Shown here piece after piece: positions 10,077-23,372 of a stretch of 64,000 bases of DNA (the stretch's first letter is position 1; each line of letters starts with the position of its first letter). The notes below the pieces were generated by a model. It searched no databases, was not told where the DNA came from, and saw only the letters and a program-made list of their open reading frames with translations. The position numbers were made by a program, and so were the translations under genes. The stretch is taken from contig JAUMIR010000002.1 in NCBI GenBank assembly GCA_030847615.1, forward strand, positions 200,119,809 to 200,183,808, written 5' to 3'. This stretch comes from Gambelia wislizenii (taxonomy: Eukaryota; Chordata; Lepidosauria; Squamata; Crotaphytidae).

Positions 10077-12149
10077 AACAGAGGTCTCATATTTACCTTT
10101 CATGCAGAGCTGCTGGTGAACTCTGATGTCAGTGGGGTACGGAATTCACTCCAGATTTTAGTCTACATTTTAAAGGAGTGATCCAAAGTGCTGACCCATC
10201 CCCAGAATAGGTTCAGCATCTAGGAGAGCGCCTTTAAACATTGGACTAAAACTTTGGGCAAAGTCACTGCCCCAGTGGCATAGGAGTTGCCACTACTTGT
10301 CATGGTTTCTCCCCAAAGCCAGGTCATTCCTCATGCTGCAAAACAGGCTGAAGTGCCCTTCTGCACTTTTAGTGTACCCAGCACACATGCCCTTGATCAC
10401 ACCCATGCACATCCTTTCCTGATTTTCCATTTGTCCATACTGCAGGCAAAAGGAATAATGAGCTCGCCACAGGCTGAGCAGCCTGCAGAAGGGGAAAGTA
10501 GTGATGTTCTAGAACAAAGCAAAAAATATGCATGCCATTTCTTCCTTCTCATCTATGTATTTAGTTGAGAGCACAATGCCCTACTTTGCAGGTTGTACAC
10601 TAAGGTGTGGATTTGGAGAGTGGGGATCTTCCCATATGTATGGATGCCCTAAAATCATAATGGTGATGAACATTTTTTTTTATTTTATTGCCCTCTTCCA
10701 AGCAGTTATCCAATTCTGAAGGCCAGAATTCTAAGGGCTCCTTGTCCCTGTGCCCACATGTAGCAACACATTCAGCTTTTCCTACTATAGCATGACTAGG
10801 TAGGTTGGGGCTGTATTCCTTTCTTTCCAGAATCTCCCTCCTTTCAGATCCGCATATTTTACCCAGTCTCTTGCTGCTGGTTCATCTTGTTTCTGTCACT
10901 GTCCCTCCCCAACTGTCAGTCTACCAGTGTGAGAATGATGGTAGGAGACAGGGCTGATTCATGGAAGAACATTTTTGAGGGAAAGTCTCAGCCATAGTGC
11001 CTTTTAAGGAAAGGTCATGCTGAATAAAAAAAAAAAAAGTGAGTGGTAGTGGTGAAGCTTTTGTTGCCAAGTCCCAGCCATTGGCCCAGTGCTCAGACAG
11101 ATTGGTGAGGGAAGGAAAGCAACCTATGAAAAGATCTTGGGAACTGGCATTCACTTGTTGATAAAAGAGACAACAGATTTTCCCCAAACAGTAGCAAAAA
11201 TCTGGGCATAGTTTAGATTTCCAAATCAGTTTGGTTGCCCTACATCTGGATCTTCTACTGGTTCCAAAACAGGAGTTAAGTAGGTGCTACTTTCCTCTGT
11301 GTTTGTGAGATGGGACAGGATGGTAATTCTCTTGGTAGCATGTGGTCTACCTGTCAGATGTGATTCCAGTTTTCAGAGTCATGTACTCTTGACTCAGGCA
11401 AAATAGAATTCACCCTTGGGAAATACCAACCATGCTTCCTAGCCAGCAGATGAATAAAATCTAAGTCATCTTATTTTGCCAGTGCTGGAAGGAAGGGCCA
11501 TGCATACCAGCACCAGCGCCCGCCCCCCCACAAAAGTAGGGTGTCAAAACCACTGTGTTGAATCACCTTCCATGCTTTTGAAAATTTAATCTTACCCCCT
11601 ATTCTGTGGAGGCTGAACATCTGTGGAAGCTGATTTTCAAGAGATCTCCCTGAGCACTTTAATCACAAGACACTGCAAGTCATCCATCCAGCACCTCTGA
11701 GAGTCCTGCTTTTCCCATGTGGTTGCAGTGATGCAAATGCGTGGATTTTTCAGGCTTTTAATGCTGGGCTTCCATCCCCACCTCCATTTGAAATTGTGCA
11801 CATTGTTGTTTAGTTTTGCTGCAACTGTTCCCTGTTGTGTCAAGTATGAGCGCCCTGACAAGTAGGTGTACTTTTGTCAATTAGTAAATAGCTGTCTGTA
11901 GCCACTTCAGATGAATGTAATGTGTCCCACCAGCCTTAAAGCACCAGTGTGTTTAGTTTTGGTCTAATGTGTAGTAATGTCTCAGAAAGGTTCTGACCGT
12001 GGTATTACTGCACTGTTCTTTTTTCCCCTCTCTGTCTCTGTCTTCCCTTCCTTGCCATTTTGACAACGACTGTTCTGTCTGAAAACATTTCTTTTCTTTT
12101 CTTTCTCTCTCTTTCTTCTCCCTCTTTTCTGCTCTTAAAACTGACCTCT

Positions 12150-12210
12150 CTCTCTCAATCTCAATCTCTCTGTCTCTGTCTCTGTCTCTGTCTCTGTCTC
12201 TCTCCGTCTT
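12150..12210 (+). repeat. (TCTCTG)n pyrimidine microsatellite
   Basis: Eight or so TCTGTC/TCTCTG units within a 250-bp pyrimidine-rich tract ending about 50 bp before the acceptor of the 12299 cassette exon. Possible effect on splicing is unknown. Confidence 0.9.
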
Positions 12211-12298
12211 TTCCTTTTCCTTTATCTTTCTCTTTCCTCCCCACCCTCTCTCTTTGGCCTGGCTTATCCTTCTGCATGCTGTATGGCACTCCTCCCAG

Positions 12299-12439
12299 GA
12301 AAGACACTTGTTTGATACAATATCACTGCTGATCCAGGAATCTCTGGAAGGAGAGTTGAAGCTGATGGACAACTTGTCAGGCTCTGTGTGCCATCATTAT
12401 GCCCTTCCAACTACTGACAATTACAACTCTGAGAAACAG
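12299..12439 (+). CDS. CACNA1G: CACNA1G cassette exon, mammalian exon 34 equivalent
   Basis: 141 bp, 47 codons, phase 0 at both ends. Acceptor CTCCTCCCAG, preceded by 250 bases of pyrimidine-rich DNA; donor CAG|GTTAATAT, a weak donor. The peptide starts ERHLFDTISLLIQESLEGEL and ends in a less conserved YNSEKQ. The first ~27 residues closely match the human segment that starts DRQLFDTISLLIQ. In mammals this exon is optional and changes gating of the channel. The weak donor and the conserved frame fit a regulated cassette here, but splicing itself cannot be seen from DNA. Confidence 0.93.
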
Positions 12440-15400
12440 GTTAATATTACTAATTTCCTGCAAAGTTTCTATCTAAATTTGGACTGAAACCTTTTTGAGA
12501 AAGAGAGGTTTTCTTGGTTTAAAGTAGGTCTGTCTAAGCTGAAATTACAAACCTGTACACACTTACCTGGGAGTATGTTCCAATGAACTCATGGGGGCTT
12601 ATTGCTGAGTAGGTATGTCCAGGATTGCACTACTTTTATGGAACAGCAAATGCATTTCTTTTTGTTGACAATGAGATGAGTATTATTTATTGGCCAGCCT
12701 ACGCATGTTCATACATGGAGTCAGTATGCATAGGAATGTAGCCATAATTAGATTCCTGTTAAAATGTGTAATTGCTGCACTGAGATTTCAGTCCTGTGCA
12801 TACTGATCTGGAAGTAAACATGCATAGGATCATGCTGTACAGCATCATTCATGTGTGTGATTGTCATGAAGACAGCATAGAGATGAGATGTTTCTTCTGT
12901 GAACATTTCCATTCATCTGCATGGAAGCCTGTGCTCAAGTCCCTAGGCGACAAGAAGAAAGTCTTGAATGAGGAACTCTCTTGCTTGTAACCAGAGACAT
13001 AGGAATGCAGGGTGTGGGACTGTTGTCACCTTTTTGGTATATTCAATGTGTCAAAACAGACAGTGTAATTTAAAATCTAATTGCAGTTTATTAGGCTACC
13101 AAATTATTATTATTTTCCACGTGAAAATAGAAAATGATTTATATGTTCAAAATCCTATTCCTGGTTGAGCCAAATAATTCTAATCAATTAAATGCTAATT
13201 TAAACTTTACTTATTAAATCTTTAGTATCATATTAAAGAACATAGCAGTTAATTGATGGTCCCTGTTGGTTTCCATCTGTTACAGAACAGATTTGTTTTT
13301 GTGATTCAGAAAGTACCTTTAGGTGGCTTAGACAAGCTAACTCATAAACCAGCCATATCAGTGTCTTGTGTAAAAGTTCCAGCAGTGCTAACACTGCAAA
13401 TAAAATAGGCATAAGTACCCTTAAAAATAAACAAACTCTTGACATTTTAAACAAGTTGGTAGGTTTTTAAGTGTGACACCACCTGATTTTTAAAATATTA
13501 TACAGTGGCTTTTCTCCACATCTTTAAAACCAGTTTCGATGGGGGATTCTAGAGGTGTAGTCCAAAAATATTTTTTTTTCTCAGCTGTGTTTCTTAACCC
13601 ATGTACCTGTGTATCTGTCCTGCAGCATGTGTCCACCAGCATAGCCTCCATCTGTGAAACAGGTTGCTAGTATAAAAATAATGCATATACAGTCACATGG
13701 ATTAAGAACCCTTTAAAAACGTGACAACAGGTCATATGGAACCCCACCTGTGTAAGGTTATTTTTGTGTGTGCCCAGCACTTCTATTTATATTGACCCTC
13801 AGAAAGAAATCACTCATCCTCAAACCTCAACTAGTATGAATTTAAAACAGGAATTGCTTTGGGTACTTCCTAAATTTGATGAAAACAATAAACTTCCATA
13901 AAAATTGAGTTTCTATGGAGAGAATGGCTTTTTTCATGGACAGTGCCTCCTGCCTGATTTTGGAGATGTCCTTTCCCCACTCCCACCACATTCAGCACTG
14001 GCCAAAACACCAACTCTGCTTGAGCTCACTCCATTCTTGGTGTCTCCAGCCTTTGGGATTGTAATGTCAAGGCACTGGAAAGATCACCATAGTGAAGAGG
14101 GAGGAGGAAAGAAAGTCTGCTTCCACCAGGGCAGTATTCCAGATGGTATCCCCAGCCAACCATTTATTCAGTTGTTGTAATATGTATTTTCTATTGACTC
14201 CGCAGTTAAAAGCCAAACAGTTTATCAGCTCCATGATTGGAAATCGAGACACAACTTTCAGACATAAACGTTATATAGACACTCATAAGTTGGCATCATG
14301 TTGGTCAGTCCCAACTAGAATAAACCCATTCAATCAGTTGGTGAATGGTGAATCGACACATGGATAAATCTAATGGATTCGATGAGTCTACTCTAGCCAG
14401 GACCGGAAGAAGATTCAGGCCATACTCTGGTTTGACTTATATTTCATAAGTTGAAATGAAATATCAGGGAGTTACTTGCCTGCCACATTTTCTGTGATAT
14501 CATTTTTGGAATAGTCCTCAGCTTAACTGTTAGGACTTTCAGCCCTGAGCAGCTCTGATTATTTTTTGTTAATCCATGCAGAGTTTCAGCAGTGCTGCTT
14601 GTGGTTAATAGGAATTGGTCCTCCGCACTATAGTGCAGCAGCCTGAAAGCAACAGATGCAATCCACTGCAAAAAGCTAGCCTGCCCTGACTTCAGTACAG
14701 GGTAGCCATCAAGCATCACCACCAGTTTGACAATAGTGTGAGTAAAATGTAGCCTGGGCTGGCTGAAAAACACTGTTCCTGTTAAGCTGAAAGACCTTCA
14801 GATTCCTTCTTTGTGTATGCAGCTTGTAAGAGATGGGTGTTTACCGGCTATTATGAGCCGCACATGAATGGATTGGATTGGAACTGTATTTCTCTTTTCT
14901 TTCGAAAGTCTGGCAGCGTAGCTTCACCTCACACCCCACACTGGTTGGGAGTGGGGGGGGGGGTAGAAACAGCTCTTAATGGGAAAGGTTTCCTTAACAT
15001 GGCACTTTTCCTTCAGAAGTGGAAGTTGATAGTTTCAATGGCAGTCAGGTTGCAAATCCACTCCGATGCCATCAGAGGTGCCAACCCAGACTGGCTTGCT
15101 GCTATGGCAAAAAGAAAAAAGGTCTGCAGATTTTGCATACATGTTTCACGCACAAATGGAAGTACACACAGTTTTCATCACTGAGCTTTTAGGGGAGCTT
15201 GTGGGCGGGGGAGTTGAGACCATTGTAGCACTTATTTCCATATTGCCTACAACTGCCTGTTGATCACTGTTATGAACCACAAAAATGCCATCTTCATCCT
15301 CAGTTTTTACTAGATGTTGTAACAAGTCCTAATGTGAGGTTATAAGTCTCAATTTTTGAGCATGACTTAAGATTATGATGTCCATCTTCTTCCAAAGAAG

Positions 15401-16453
15401 AGAAGCAGGAACTTTAAAATGTCAAGAATATAGCATACCCAATGTCCATTTCCAGACCAAAATTCTCAGGTAGCTCTCATCTCAGTTGATCACTCTGCAG
15501 CTCCAAGCATCAATAGCCAGGACAGCACCTGCCTCTGGAAAAAAGAAGCCAGTTCGCATCTTAAAATTTAGTGAATAGTTCATACTGTTTCCTCCACTTG
15601 TAAGCTAACCTTGTGGTGTTCACCAAAGGGACGACATCTTCTGTGTTGTGTGAAGCACAGTTGCTAGGCACTCCTGCTGTTAAGTCCTATTGAACTAAAT
15701 TTCAGTTTCCTCTCTTCCAAATAAATATGTGTCAGATCATGCTATAATCTTTTTAAGGCAAGCTTACACTCTTGCCAGTCACTCCCATTTCTGAAGATTA
15801 CATTTTAAAATGTAGTGAAAACCAGAATATTTTCACTTGACAGTAGCAAAGGATTAGTAATATTAACTAATGCTTGTTTGTGACAACCAGGAATTCGTTT
15901 TCATTGTGATGGTTGAGAACTGTTGTTGTAACATTCAGTTCACAGTCTTAGCTCCACTCGCAGCTAAAGGCAGGTATCCTAGGATAATCTGAAGCTGCTG
16001 AGTTGTTGTTGTTGTTTTAATAACAATGTTATCACTATTACTAGAAAAATTAATTAAGGGATTTTCTGCCCATCATATTATAGAATTTCTTAAGTATGTG
16101 TTCTATACCAAAATGCTTATGGAACTACTACATGAATTCAGAAAACAATCCATGCATGCTTATCTTACAGGTTCTCTTGAACCTCTGAGCTTTCTTTAGC
16201 CCTCTTTAAGATCTTCTACAAAACCAATACATTTCTGGATTAAATATAGGCAACCCTGATCTCCTGTCTACATCCTGAAAGATTCATTACAGTTGAACAC
16301 AGTTTGCTTGAGCACTTAGAGTAAAAGTGCTAATTTGTTGGCATACAAAAAAAAAACTGCTGAGGAACTAGAGGGCACTGAATAAGCATATACCGTGATC
16401 TAATAGCAGCTCTTAATATAACTCAGTTTTGTGGCACTGTAAATGTTTCCTGC

Positions 16454-16459
16454 AAAAAA

Positions 16460-16503
<44 letters not shown>

Positions 16504-16540
16504 AAAGAAAAGAAAAAAGAAAGAGAGAGAGAGAGAGAAA
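16454..16540 (+). repeat. (AAAG)n microsatellite
   Basis: About 12 AAAG units decaying into AAAAG and GA repeats. Lys/Glu and Phe/Leu/Ser frames over it are spurious. Confidence 0.97.
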
Positions 16541-17176
16541 TCCCATAGGTTTATATGTTTATAGAGAGAAACACATTGAAATCTACAAATTTGATACCAA
16601 GCTTTGGGGAAATTACTTAGACATTTAGCATTCCATATTAAAATCTGGTAATAGATTGCTTGGAAATATGGACTATGAAAACAGCACCTTGACATGGCCT
16701 TTGCAATAAAATCTAAAATAGTCTATAAAATACAAAGGAAACCATTTAGCATTAATTTGCTATAGGACTTCTCTGAGGTCTTCAAATATGTAGAGAGGGT
16801 GTTTAAATAAAGAGCTGAACTCTTCATGAGGAGTTCCGTTAGTTTTAATGTTAAAGCCAGTGTTGGACCCTGAAGCCAATAAGAGTAGTAGAAAAAAAGC
16901 CATATACAAGATGACAATGCCTAGTTACTTTAGACTGATCTATCTTGAAGAAGTATGTTTATCTCTAGCATAGAAAAGAACCTGTCCTCGTTAAATGCAT
17001 ACAGAGTGCCTGGGTGATACCCCTTTTCTTAACTCCCGCTGACTGTGGGATTAAAAGTGTAATCAATCTACATTCTGCCTATAATCCAATACAGGTACCA
17101 TCTATCCAATGTGTCCACCTACTGTAAGTAAGTCACATTGAATTGGCAGGTCTTGCTTCTGAGCAGGCATGTCTAA

Positions 17177-17768
17177 GGGCTTGCCTAAACGGTGAAAATA
17201 TCCCTCATAGAATTTGCTGACAATCCTACTAGTCTAAACAGGATCCAGCACCAATCCACACTATTCAGAAGGGCGGGGGTACAAAACAGCAAAAACAATG
17301 GGGTAAAAGCCTTCGCAGATTTCCCCATACTTTTTCACAAACTGCGAGGCTGGTGCACATTTTTGCTCTTTTGGACTATTAAACAATAAAAAATGCAAAG
17401 GGATGCACAAAGCTGATTAGCTGGGCGAGAGTGGGGGTGGGATTTGCTAGGAGGGTAAGCACCTGCTGCTGCCATGTTGGATTTTCGCCTTAGAAATCGC
17501 TCACTAAGGCAATTTTTAAAAGGATCAATATTTTCTGTTTTGCTTTGGAGAATCATTCTATCGCAACAGAACACCTTGGGACAATTTAAAAAAAAAGGCA
17601 GCAGTGAAGAACTAACTAACACAAGTAAATCACTTGCGGACACCATCAGGAATGCGAGGTTTATGGGTGTTTCCGAGGCCAAAAAACCCATTTGGTCTGG
17701 TCGCTGCTGCTGCGACATGCCAATAGTGCAAGGTATTTGGGATTTTTTCCCCTTGTGTAGATGGGCCC
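17177..17768. mobile_element. TIR DNA element, 592 bp, family with 3-bp target duplications
   Basis: Left GGGCTTGCCTAAACGGTG and right CCCCTTGTGTAGATGGGCCC are inverted; flanked by TAA and TAG, a near 3-bp duplication. No transposase. Shares the terminal TCTAMAC-type motif and interior CCATGTTGGATTTT with the copies at 24788-25536 and 43904-44550. Confidence 0.65.
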
Positions 17769-18820
17769 TAGGAGTGTGCTCTCAAAGAACATGAGGTGAT
17801 GCTCTGGATGTCGCATGACCTGGTGGGCTCCCACACTTCTGCATTTAGCATGCTAAGGCTCGGATCTTAGGTCTATTTACATGTTTAAAATCAGATAAAA
17901 AGGTAGTTGACAAAATATAACACCCTTAACACAACAAATATAGTGTTTGGTAAATGGCCACTTTGGCATTCCCTTTTGGCTGTGATGCAGGAAACCAGTA
18001 ATTCCTAACTCAGTTTAGCTGTTCCAATCAGACCTCATCTCACCATGTCCAACAGCCATATGATACAATTCTAGTGCTTTATATCAAAAATAAAACAGTA
18101 CATTCAATGTGTAGCACTGACATCTGAGGGCTAAAATCCAAAGAGCTATGGAAAGGGGGATTGGTCATGAGTATCTTGAAATGTGGCTGCTTCTGCCATA
18201 CAGCAAGCTGACAGGTTTTTCCAAAACCAATAATGAGAAGGCAGAGGGATTCTGATGTTTGATGGGTGCAAAAAGATCATGTCCCCATTGGGCACAATTA
18301 AAGTAGCTCTTTGGAGCCCAGCTTGCAAAATTCAGTCTTAAAAAAAGCATCTGAGCCAACACAAAGCGAATATTGCTGTAGCGTTTGGAGAGAGGGAGAA
18401 ACAGAGCATTAGGAGATTTCTGAAAGTATGTAACATTTAAATGTAATTATGCTGGGTTTTTAAAATTAATTCTAGAGTTGCTGGTGTTTTAGTGCCCTAA
18501 GTTGGTCCCTCAAAAGAGTATATTAATCAGTGCATCTTTAATGTGCAGTTGGTGATTTCCGTCTTGCATTATTGGTAAGCCTGTTCGGAATATCTATATC
18601 TATATATCTATATATATATTTAAGAGCTTAAGCTCTGTTTCCTCATAGCTTTATCTGCATAATAATGTGCATGACACAAATGCACTTATTAGAAGGGGAA
18701 GTACCATACTATATAGATGATAATGATGATGATAGCTTTCTTTCGTCTTCTTTTTTTCTTTCTCAAAGACATTTACATATGTCCTCGTTTCTTATGTTTG
18801 ATCATCTCTCCCTTGTTTAG

Positions 18821-18955
18821 ATCCCTCTAGCTGAGATGGAGGCTCTGTCTCTGACGTCAGACATTCTCTCTGAAAATTCCTGGTCCTTAGCTCTGACGGA
18901 TGACTCTTTTCCTGATGATAATAACACATTCTTACTTAATGCCCCGGAGAGCAAT
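18821..18955 (+). CDS. CACNA1G: CACNA1G cassette exon, mammalian exon 35 equivalent
   Basis: 135 bp, 45 codons, phase 0 at both ends. Acceptor CCCTTGTTTAG, donor AAT|GTACATAC (weak, non-consensus at +3 and +5). The peptide begins [20 protein letters not shown] and ends FLLNAPESN, close to the human cassette [19 protein letters not shown]. It is rich in Ser, Thr and acidic residues and lies in the cytoplasmic tail. In-frame skipping keeps the downstream frame. The open frame continues into the intron, so the exon end was set by homology and the GT. Confidence 0.93.
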
Positions 18956-20755
18956 GTACATACACTGGTCACTGTATATTCTGATGTTTACAGGGTTCTA
19001 AATACTGTTATCAAGTGGGTGATAGAGCTATGGCATTTTCAGATAAGCCAAATTGTCCTTCTAAACAGCACATAACAAAGATATGTATTTAAAACCCTTC
19101 CGTTTGAGGTTACCCTCAATGTTACCTCTGAAACATTTTTTTGGTTTTATTTATTTTGCATATTATTTACAAAGAACATACCCTTTCTCCCTGAAAAATT
19201 AATCTAGTCTATCATCTAACAACATCAGAGAAAAAATGCATTGTTTATGGACGCATGGAAAATGCCATGACATAAAGGATCCCACTTAATGTTCTGTTCC
19301 TTTGAACAAACTATTCTAAAAACATCTGTAGATGGTTTGGCAGTGGATTCCAGTTACAATTTTTGAACTGAAGATATCAGATCTGGATCTATGACAATGC
19401 TGCTTGTGTTGTATGGTCATTGGTGACTGTTTATTCCAGACATTTTAGAATAAAGGATGGAAGTTTATTAAATTATGAAGCATGTAACCAGTATTTTGAG
19501 CCCTGCTTTAACCATCTCCTCTTTAAACATTAGATATTTATAGCTGATGTCTAGCAACAAAGTGCTTTATTTCTACTGTAAAACAGACATTAACTTCTTT
19601 CCAACATTTAGTGGATCCATTCTTGTTTTCTCTTGTTCACATACCTACCTTTAGCTGTGTGTTGTGTTGATAAGTCTTCTGCCATTCTAGTAGAGCGCCA
19701 TCATAGTTATTACTTATTCCGGACACATTTCTTTTAAACCGTGACAGTATTTCCCATCATGCTTCATGGCATCATATGCAAAAGACTCAGAATGCTACAG
19801 TGAACATTTTTGAATAGGCCATTTTCTTTCAAAGCAAGAGACTGAGTTGCATGTTGACACCTCTGCCAAGATAAACTTTAATGTAGGTTTTTGAATCCAG
19901 CAAATCCTAAAGGTTTATTGGTCCTATATTTGTCAGCAAACATGGTGAAAATATCAGCCCATCTAATTTCATCCCCAAATGACTCCTATTTTGCTTTCAA
20001 ATGCAGAACATTATTAACTCATTTGAAAAACTACATTTGAGTGTGCACAGCTTGAATATTTAACAGCTATTTTTCATAACATTAACAATTTAAATGACAA
20101 CAGTCATGTCTCAGCACTACAATGCAATTGGGTAAAACCCACATTTTTTAAAAAAATGCCATTGAAGCTCTGTTTTTTGATGGTATCATAAAGAGTTTAT
20201 CAGTATATTGAGAAATTGTTCGCAATATAAACTGATAATACTGTTTTGTTTCAGCATGTGTTTCAGATATATCAGAAGTCCTTAGGAAACTGAAAGTATG
20301 GCCTCACCAACTGGTTTTCAAATTAATTGAACTAGGAAATACTGTGCTATGAAGTCTGAGTCTACATCTAATCTTATATATTGCCCTAATTTGTCCACCA
20401 CTGTGATTTTTTTCACACTAAAGCCAGCAGTGCCTCATAAAAGAAGTACTAGTTAACTATACATTTGGCTTCCTAAATACCATGAATGGTTGTATGAGCA
20501 AACATTTACAATACCATTTATTCCAGCCAAGACCATGTTCTTCTTCATCTAATTTTATCACAGATCTTTAATATTGTTTTAATTATTAATATTGACTATT
20601 TCACTTTTCGCCCTGTGATCATTTCACGATTAGTCTATTATCCCCTGATCTTGCACATGTTCCAGTTATTTCAGAGAATCACAGAGACCATCTCATAGGT
20701 CTCTCTTCCTTTCTATTTTATTTGGTGAAACAATTCAGCACAGTGTGTAGTACAT

Positions 20756-21722
20756 ACCCTCCAACTGTTCTGATTTGGCAGGAACAGTCCTGATTAATCA
20801 TCTACCATCCCAATTTTTCAACTATTTTTAAAAAATGTTCCAGTTTCTCTCTCCTCCTCTCAGGCCTTGTCTACATGACAAAAAAAAAATCTATTTTGGG
20901 GGTAAAAAATTCAAAAAGGCAGCCATTCGAACTCGTACGATCTGCTTACATGATTTTTTTTTAAAAAAAACAACTCTGTATGACCCCCTTGCCCAGCTGG
21001 CCGGAGCGAGTGATCCAAGTGGTGGTTTAAATCTCCCGCTGCTTTTTAAAAATGTATTTACAAAGGTGCCTGCAATCTGGACATACGTTTTAATAATTAA
21101 ATATAAACACAAAAAACGTAGCACAGACTTACCGGACCCTCGCCAAGCCAGTAATCCAACATGGCAGCTGCAGCTCCTTTCCCTCTTTCCTAGTCCTGCC
21201 CCTCTGCCCGGCCAGCCAATCAGATTGCATTCCTGGTCATAGCCGTGTGAACAGGAGTGTACAAACGGCCAATCATTCGAAAGCCACACAGATTAATCCC
21301 TGAGATCCGGAAATTTTTCCCAACGCCAAACTGCCAGATTTTATGGGGGAATTCGCAGGGCCCCCTTCTGAATGATACATTTGTATTCAAACAATCGTTT
21401 GTACAGATCATCTATCTTTCAAACGCCGTACGGATTTTTTTGTTGTTGTGTAGACGGGACCTCACTTTCCCCCTTTGTGCTCAACTTACTTCTAGTTGCT
21501 GCAAACTGAGTTCAAAATGCAAGTGTTAACAATTAAAGCAGCAGGGAGGGAGAGGAGGAGACAGGATCTTGCCCTTCCCAGCATGCTTAAGAGAAAGCAA
21601 ACTGCTGCAGCCTCTCCTGGCTTGTGTGTTCTTCCTCGTTAATAATTTTTACCATCATGACCATACTCTGATGATACTTGGCCACATTTGTCCCAGTTTT
21701 CATCTGTGAAATGTTGGATGGT
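20756..21722. mobile_element. MITE with ACCCTCCAAC termini, interrupted by a second element
   Basis: Left ACCCTCCAACTGTTCTG and right GTGAAATGTTGGATGGT. Outside the inner insertion it matches 23373-23725 along its length (GCTGCAAACTGAGTTCAAA and GCAGCCTCTCCTGGCTTGTG blocks). The body is interrupted at 20863. Confidence 0.75.
20863..21461. mobile_element. TIR DNA element, 599 bp, nested with TCA target duplication
   Basis: Starts GGCCTTGTCTACATGAC and ends TTGTGTAGACGGGACC; direct TCA repeats flank it (20860-20862 and 21462-21464). The flanking MITE closes up cleanly when it is removed, which fixes its ends. Non-coding. Confidence 0.8.
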
Positions 21723-23137
21723 ATGCTGGTATCTGTAGGAACATGCCATTCTGTGTATACATGTTTTAAAAGCCCGTAAGTACTGGATATGGAAGTGCAC
21801 CTGTAAAAAGTAAACTTATAACATGCATGCACCAAGGGGCAAAGAAGAGGTGAATTAAATAGCAAGAACTACCACAGGGAGTTTTGATACAGATAAACTC
21901 TGTGCACATCAATAGGTTTATTTCCATCTTGTCAAAGACTTCCACCAATTTGGTGGTTGAAGCCACCTGAGTCTGGGCCACTTTCTGAAATGAAAGAAAG
22001 CATATCATCACAACAGGAAGAAAATTTTACTGAATTATGTAAGACATTTGTTCAACTGGCTTCAGTTGGATTAAGCTATCTGTTGTTACAAAAGTCAGGA
22101 AAGAAGCACTTGGCACTGGTGTGGAACAGAACTGACTGTTCATCTGAATTACTAGAGACAGATGAATGTCATATCTAAATCATTAGATTAAGGGAGAAAT
22201 GAAATTTATATCACATGGCAGAGAAGGCAGGCTAAATTTACAGCAGCAAGTTGTCTTCTTTTGTCTCTTTTAAAATATATTCTATTCTATTCTATTATGC
22301 TCTGTCATGCACACTCTCCATATTTTGTTTTGCCATTAGATAAATATGTTTAACAAACTTTAAGACATTTGTACTTAGGATGTTTGCAAAATATCTTTGG
22401 TAGATATTTTTTCAACTACTATAAAAGGCAAAATGGGGTTAGCTCTTCACTGAACAATATTGTCACAACTCATTTCTATCATTCAGAAGTTAATGGCGTA
22501 ATTTTTAAAATGATTTTCCATTTTTGCTTTCATCATTGAAAATACACAATTAGGCTCCCTTTATCATTCTGCTTTTGTAAGTGGCCTATTTTTTCCTCTA
22601 GCAACATGAAGTCAATGATGGTCAACACAGGATATATGTTCCATAAGATGCAAATACCTCCCCACTTGTTAATCAAATTAACTAAAATAATGTACATGCC
22701 CCTGCCAAAGTCACACTTGCTTTTGAGTGGGTGGGTATTCTTTATTATTTCAAATGACAAACATTTGGCAAAGCATGCACCTGTTACCAAACCTTGAGGC
22801 ATGATGCTTGTTCAATTATTCCTGAAATAGTCATGGTTTATAACTGCAGTGTTGTTTTTCTGTTTCCCTGTACTGTGTATTTTGTTCTTTTTTTATGTAT
22901 GATTTGTTCTGTGTGTGGTGTTATGTTAACAGTATAAAATTAGGGTATTACTTCCCAGTCAATCCATCTGTGCAAATCCCATTTGATCCCAGTAGAATTT
23001 GTACATCAGTAGAATTTGTAATAACATGCATGCTCACTGTCTCCCATGTCTGTTGGAGTGGTTGTTAGTAAAAAGTTCCATTAAGTGGCACATTTTTCTA
23101 GTTCTGTGATTTCCTCTCTTCCTTTTCTTTTTTTTAG

Positions 23138-23327
23138 ACCAAACTTCCCTCCAGAATTGATCTTCTGACTCCCTCACCAAACAACGATCTACTGAGCGTA
23201 AGAAAGCCTTCTGTAGGCCGCACCCATTCTTTGCCAAATGACAGCTATATGTTTCAGGCTGCAGACACCAGCACTTATAATGACTCCTCTGGAGAAAAGA
23301 ACTCATCCTATCAAAAATCCCAGTCAG
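23138..23327 (+). CDS. CACNA1G: CACNA1G exon: C-tail with [11 protein letters not shown] block (exon 36 equivalent)
   Basis: 190 bp, 63 codons plus one base; acceptor CTTTTTTTTAG, donor CAG|GTACAAAG. Phase 0 at its start, phase 1 at its end. The conserved core is [20 protein letters not shown] (residues ~18-37), matching human [20 protein letters not shown]. Both flanks are diverged and Ser/Asn-rich. The RTHSLP stretch is a likely phosphorylation-type motif, an inference from composition. A MITE begins only 45 bp after the donor. Confidence 0.95.
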
Positions 23328-23372
23328 GTACAAAGAGTTACTTCAGATAAGACTGTAACTGTATGGAAGTAT

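Larger units (their letters stand above)
7457..12298. other. CACNA1G intron, 4842 bp
   Basis: Holds a 333-bp palindrome (7526-7858), a hAT-type MITE (9936-10076) and a TCTCTG-rich tract just before the cassette exon. The 7860-9930 and 10080-12000 stretches show no recognised element beyond short TG runs near 8335-8368 and an A-run near 11027-11038. Confidence 0.7.
12440..18820. other. CACNA1G intron, 6381 bp
   Basis: Contains an AAAG microsatellite (16454-16540), a TIR element (17177-17768) and a short TA-rich run (18590-18621). The 12440-16450 stretch contains no recognised mobile element. Confidence 0.7.
18956..23137. other. CACNA1G intron, 4182 bp
   Basis: Contains the MITE 20756-21722, itself interrupted by 20863-21461. 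18956-20755 and 21725-23137 show no recognised element. Confidence 0.7.
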
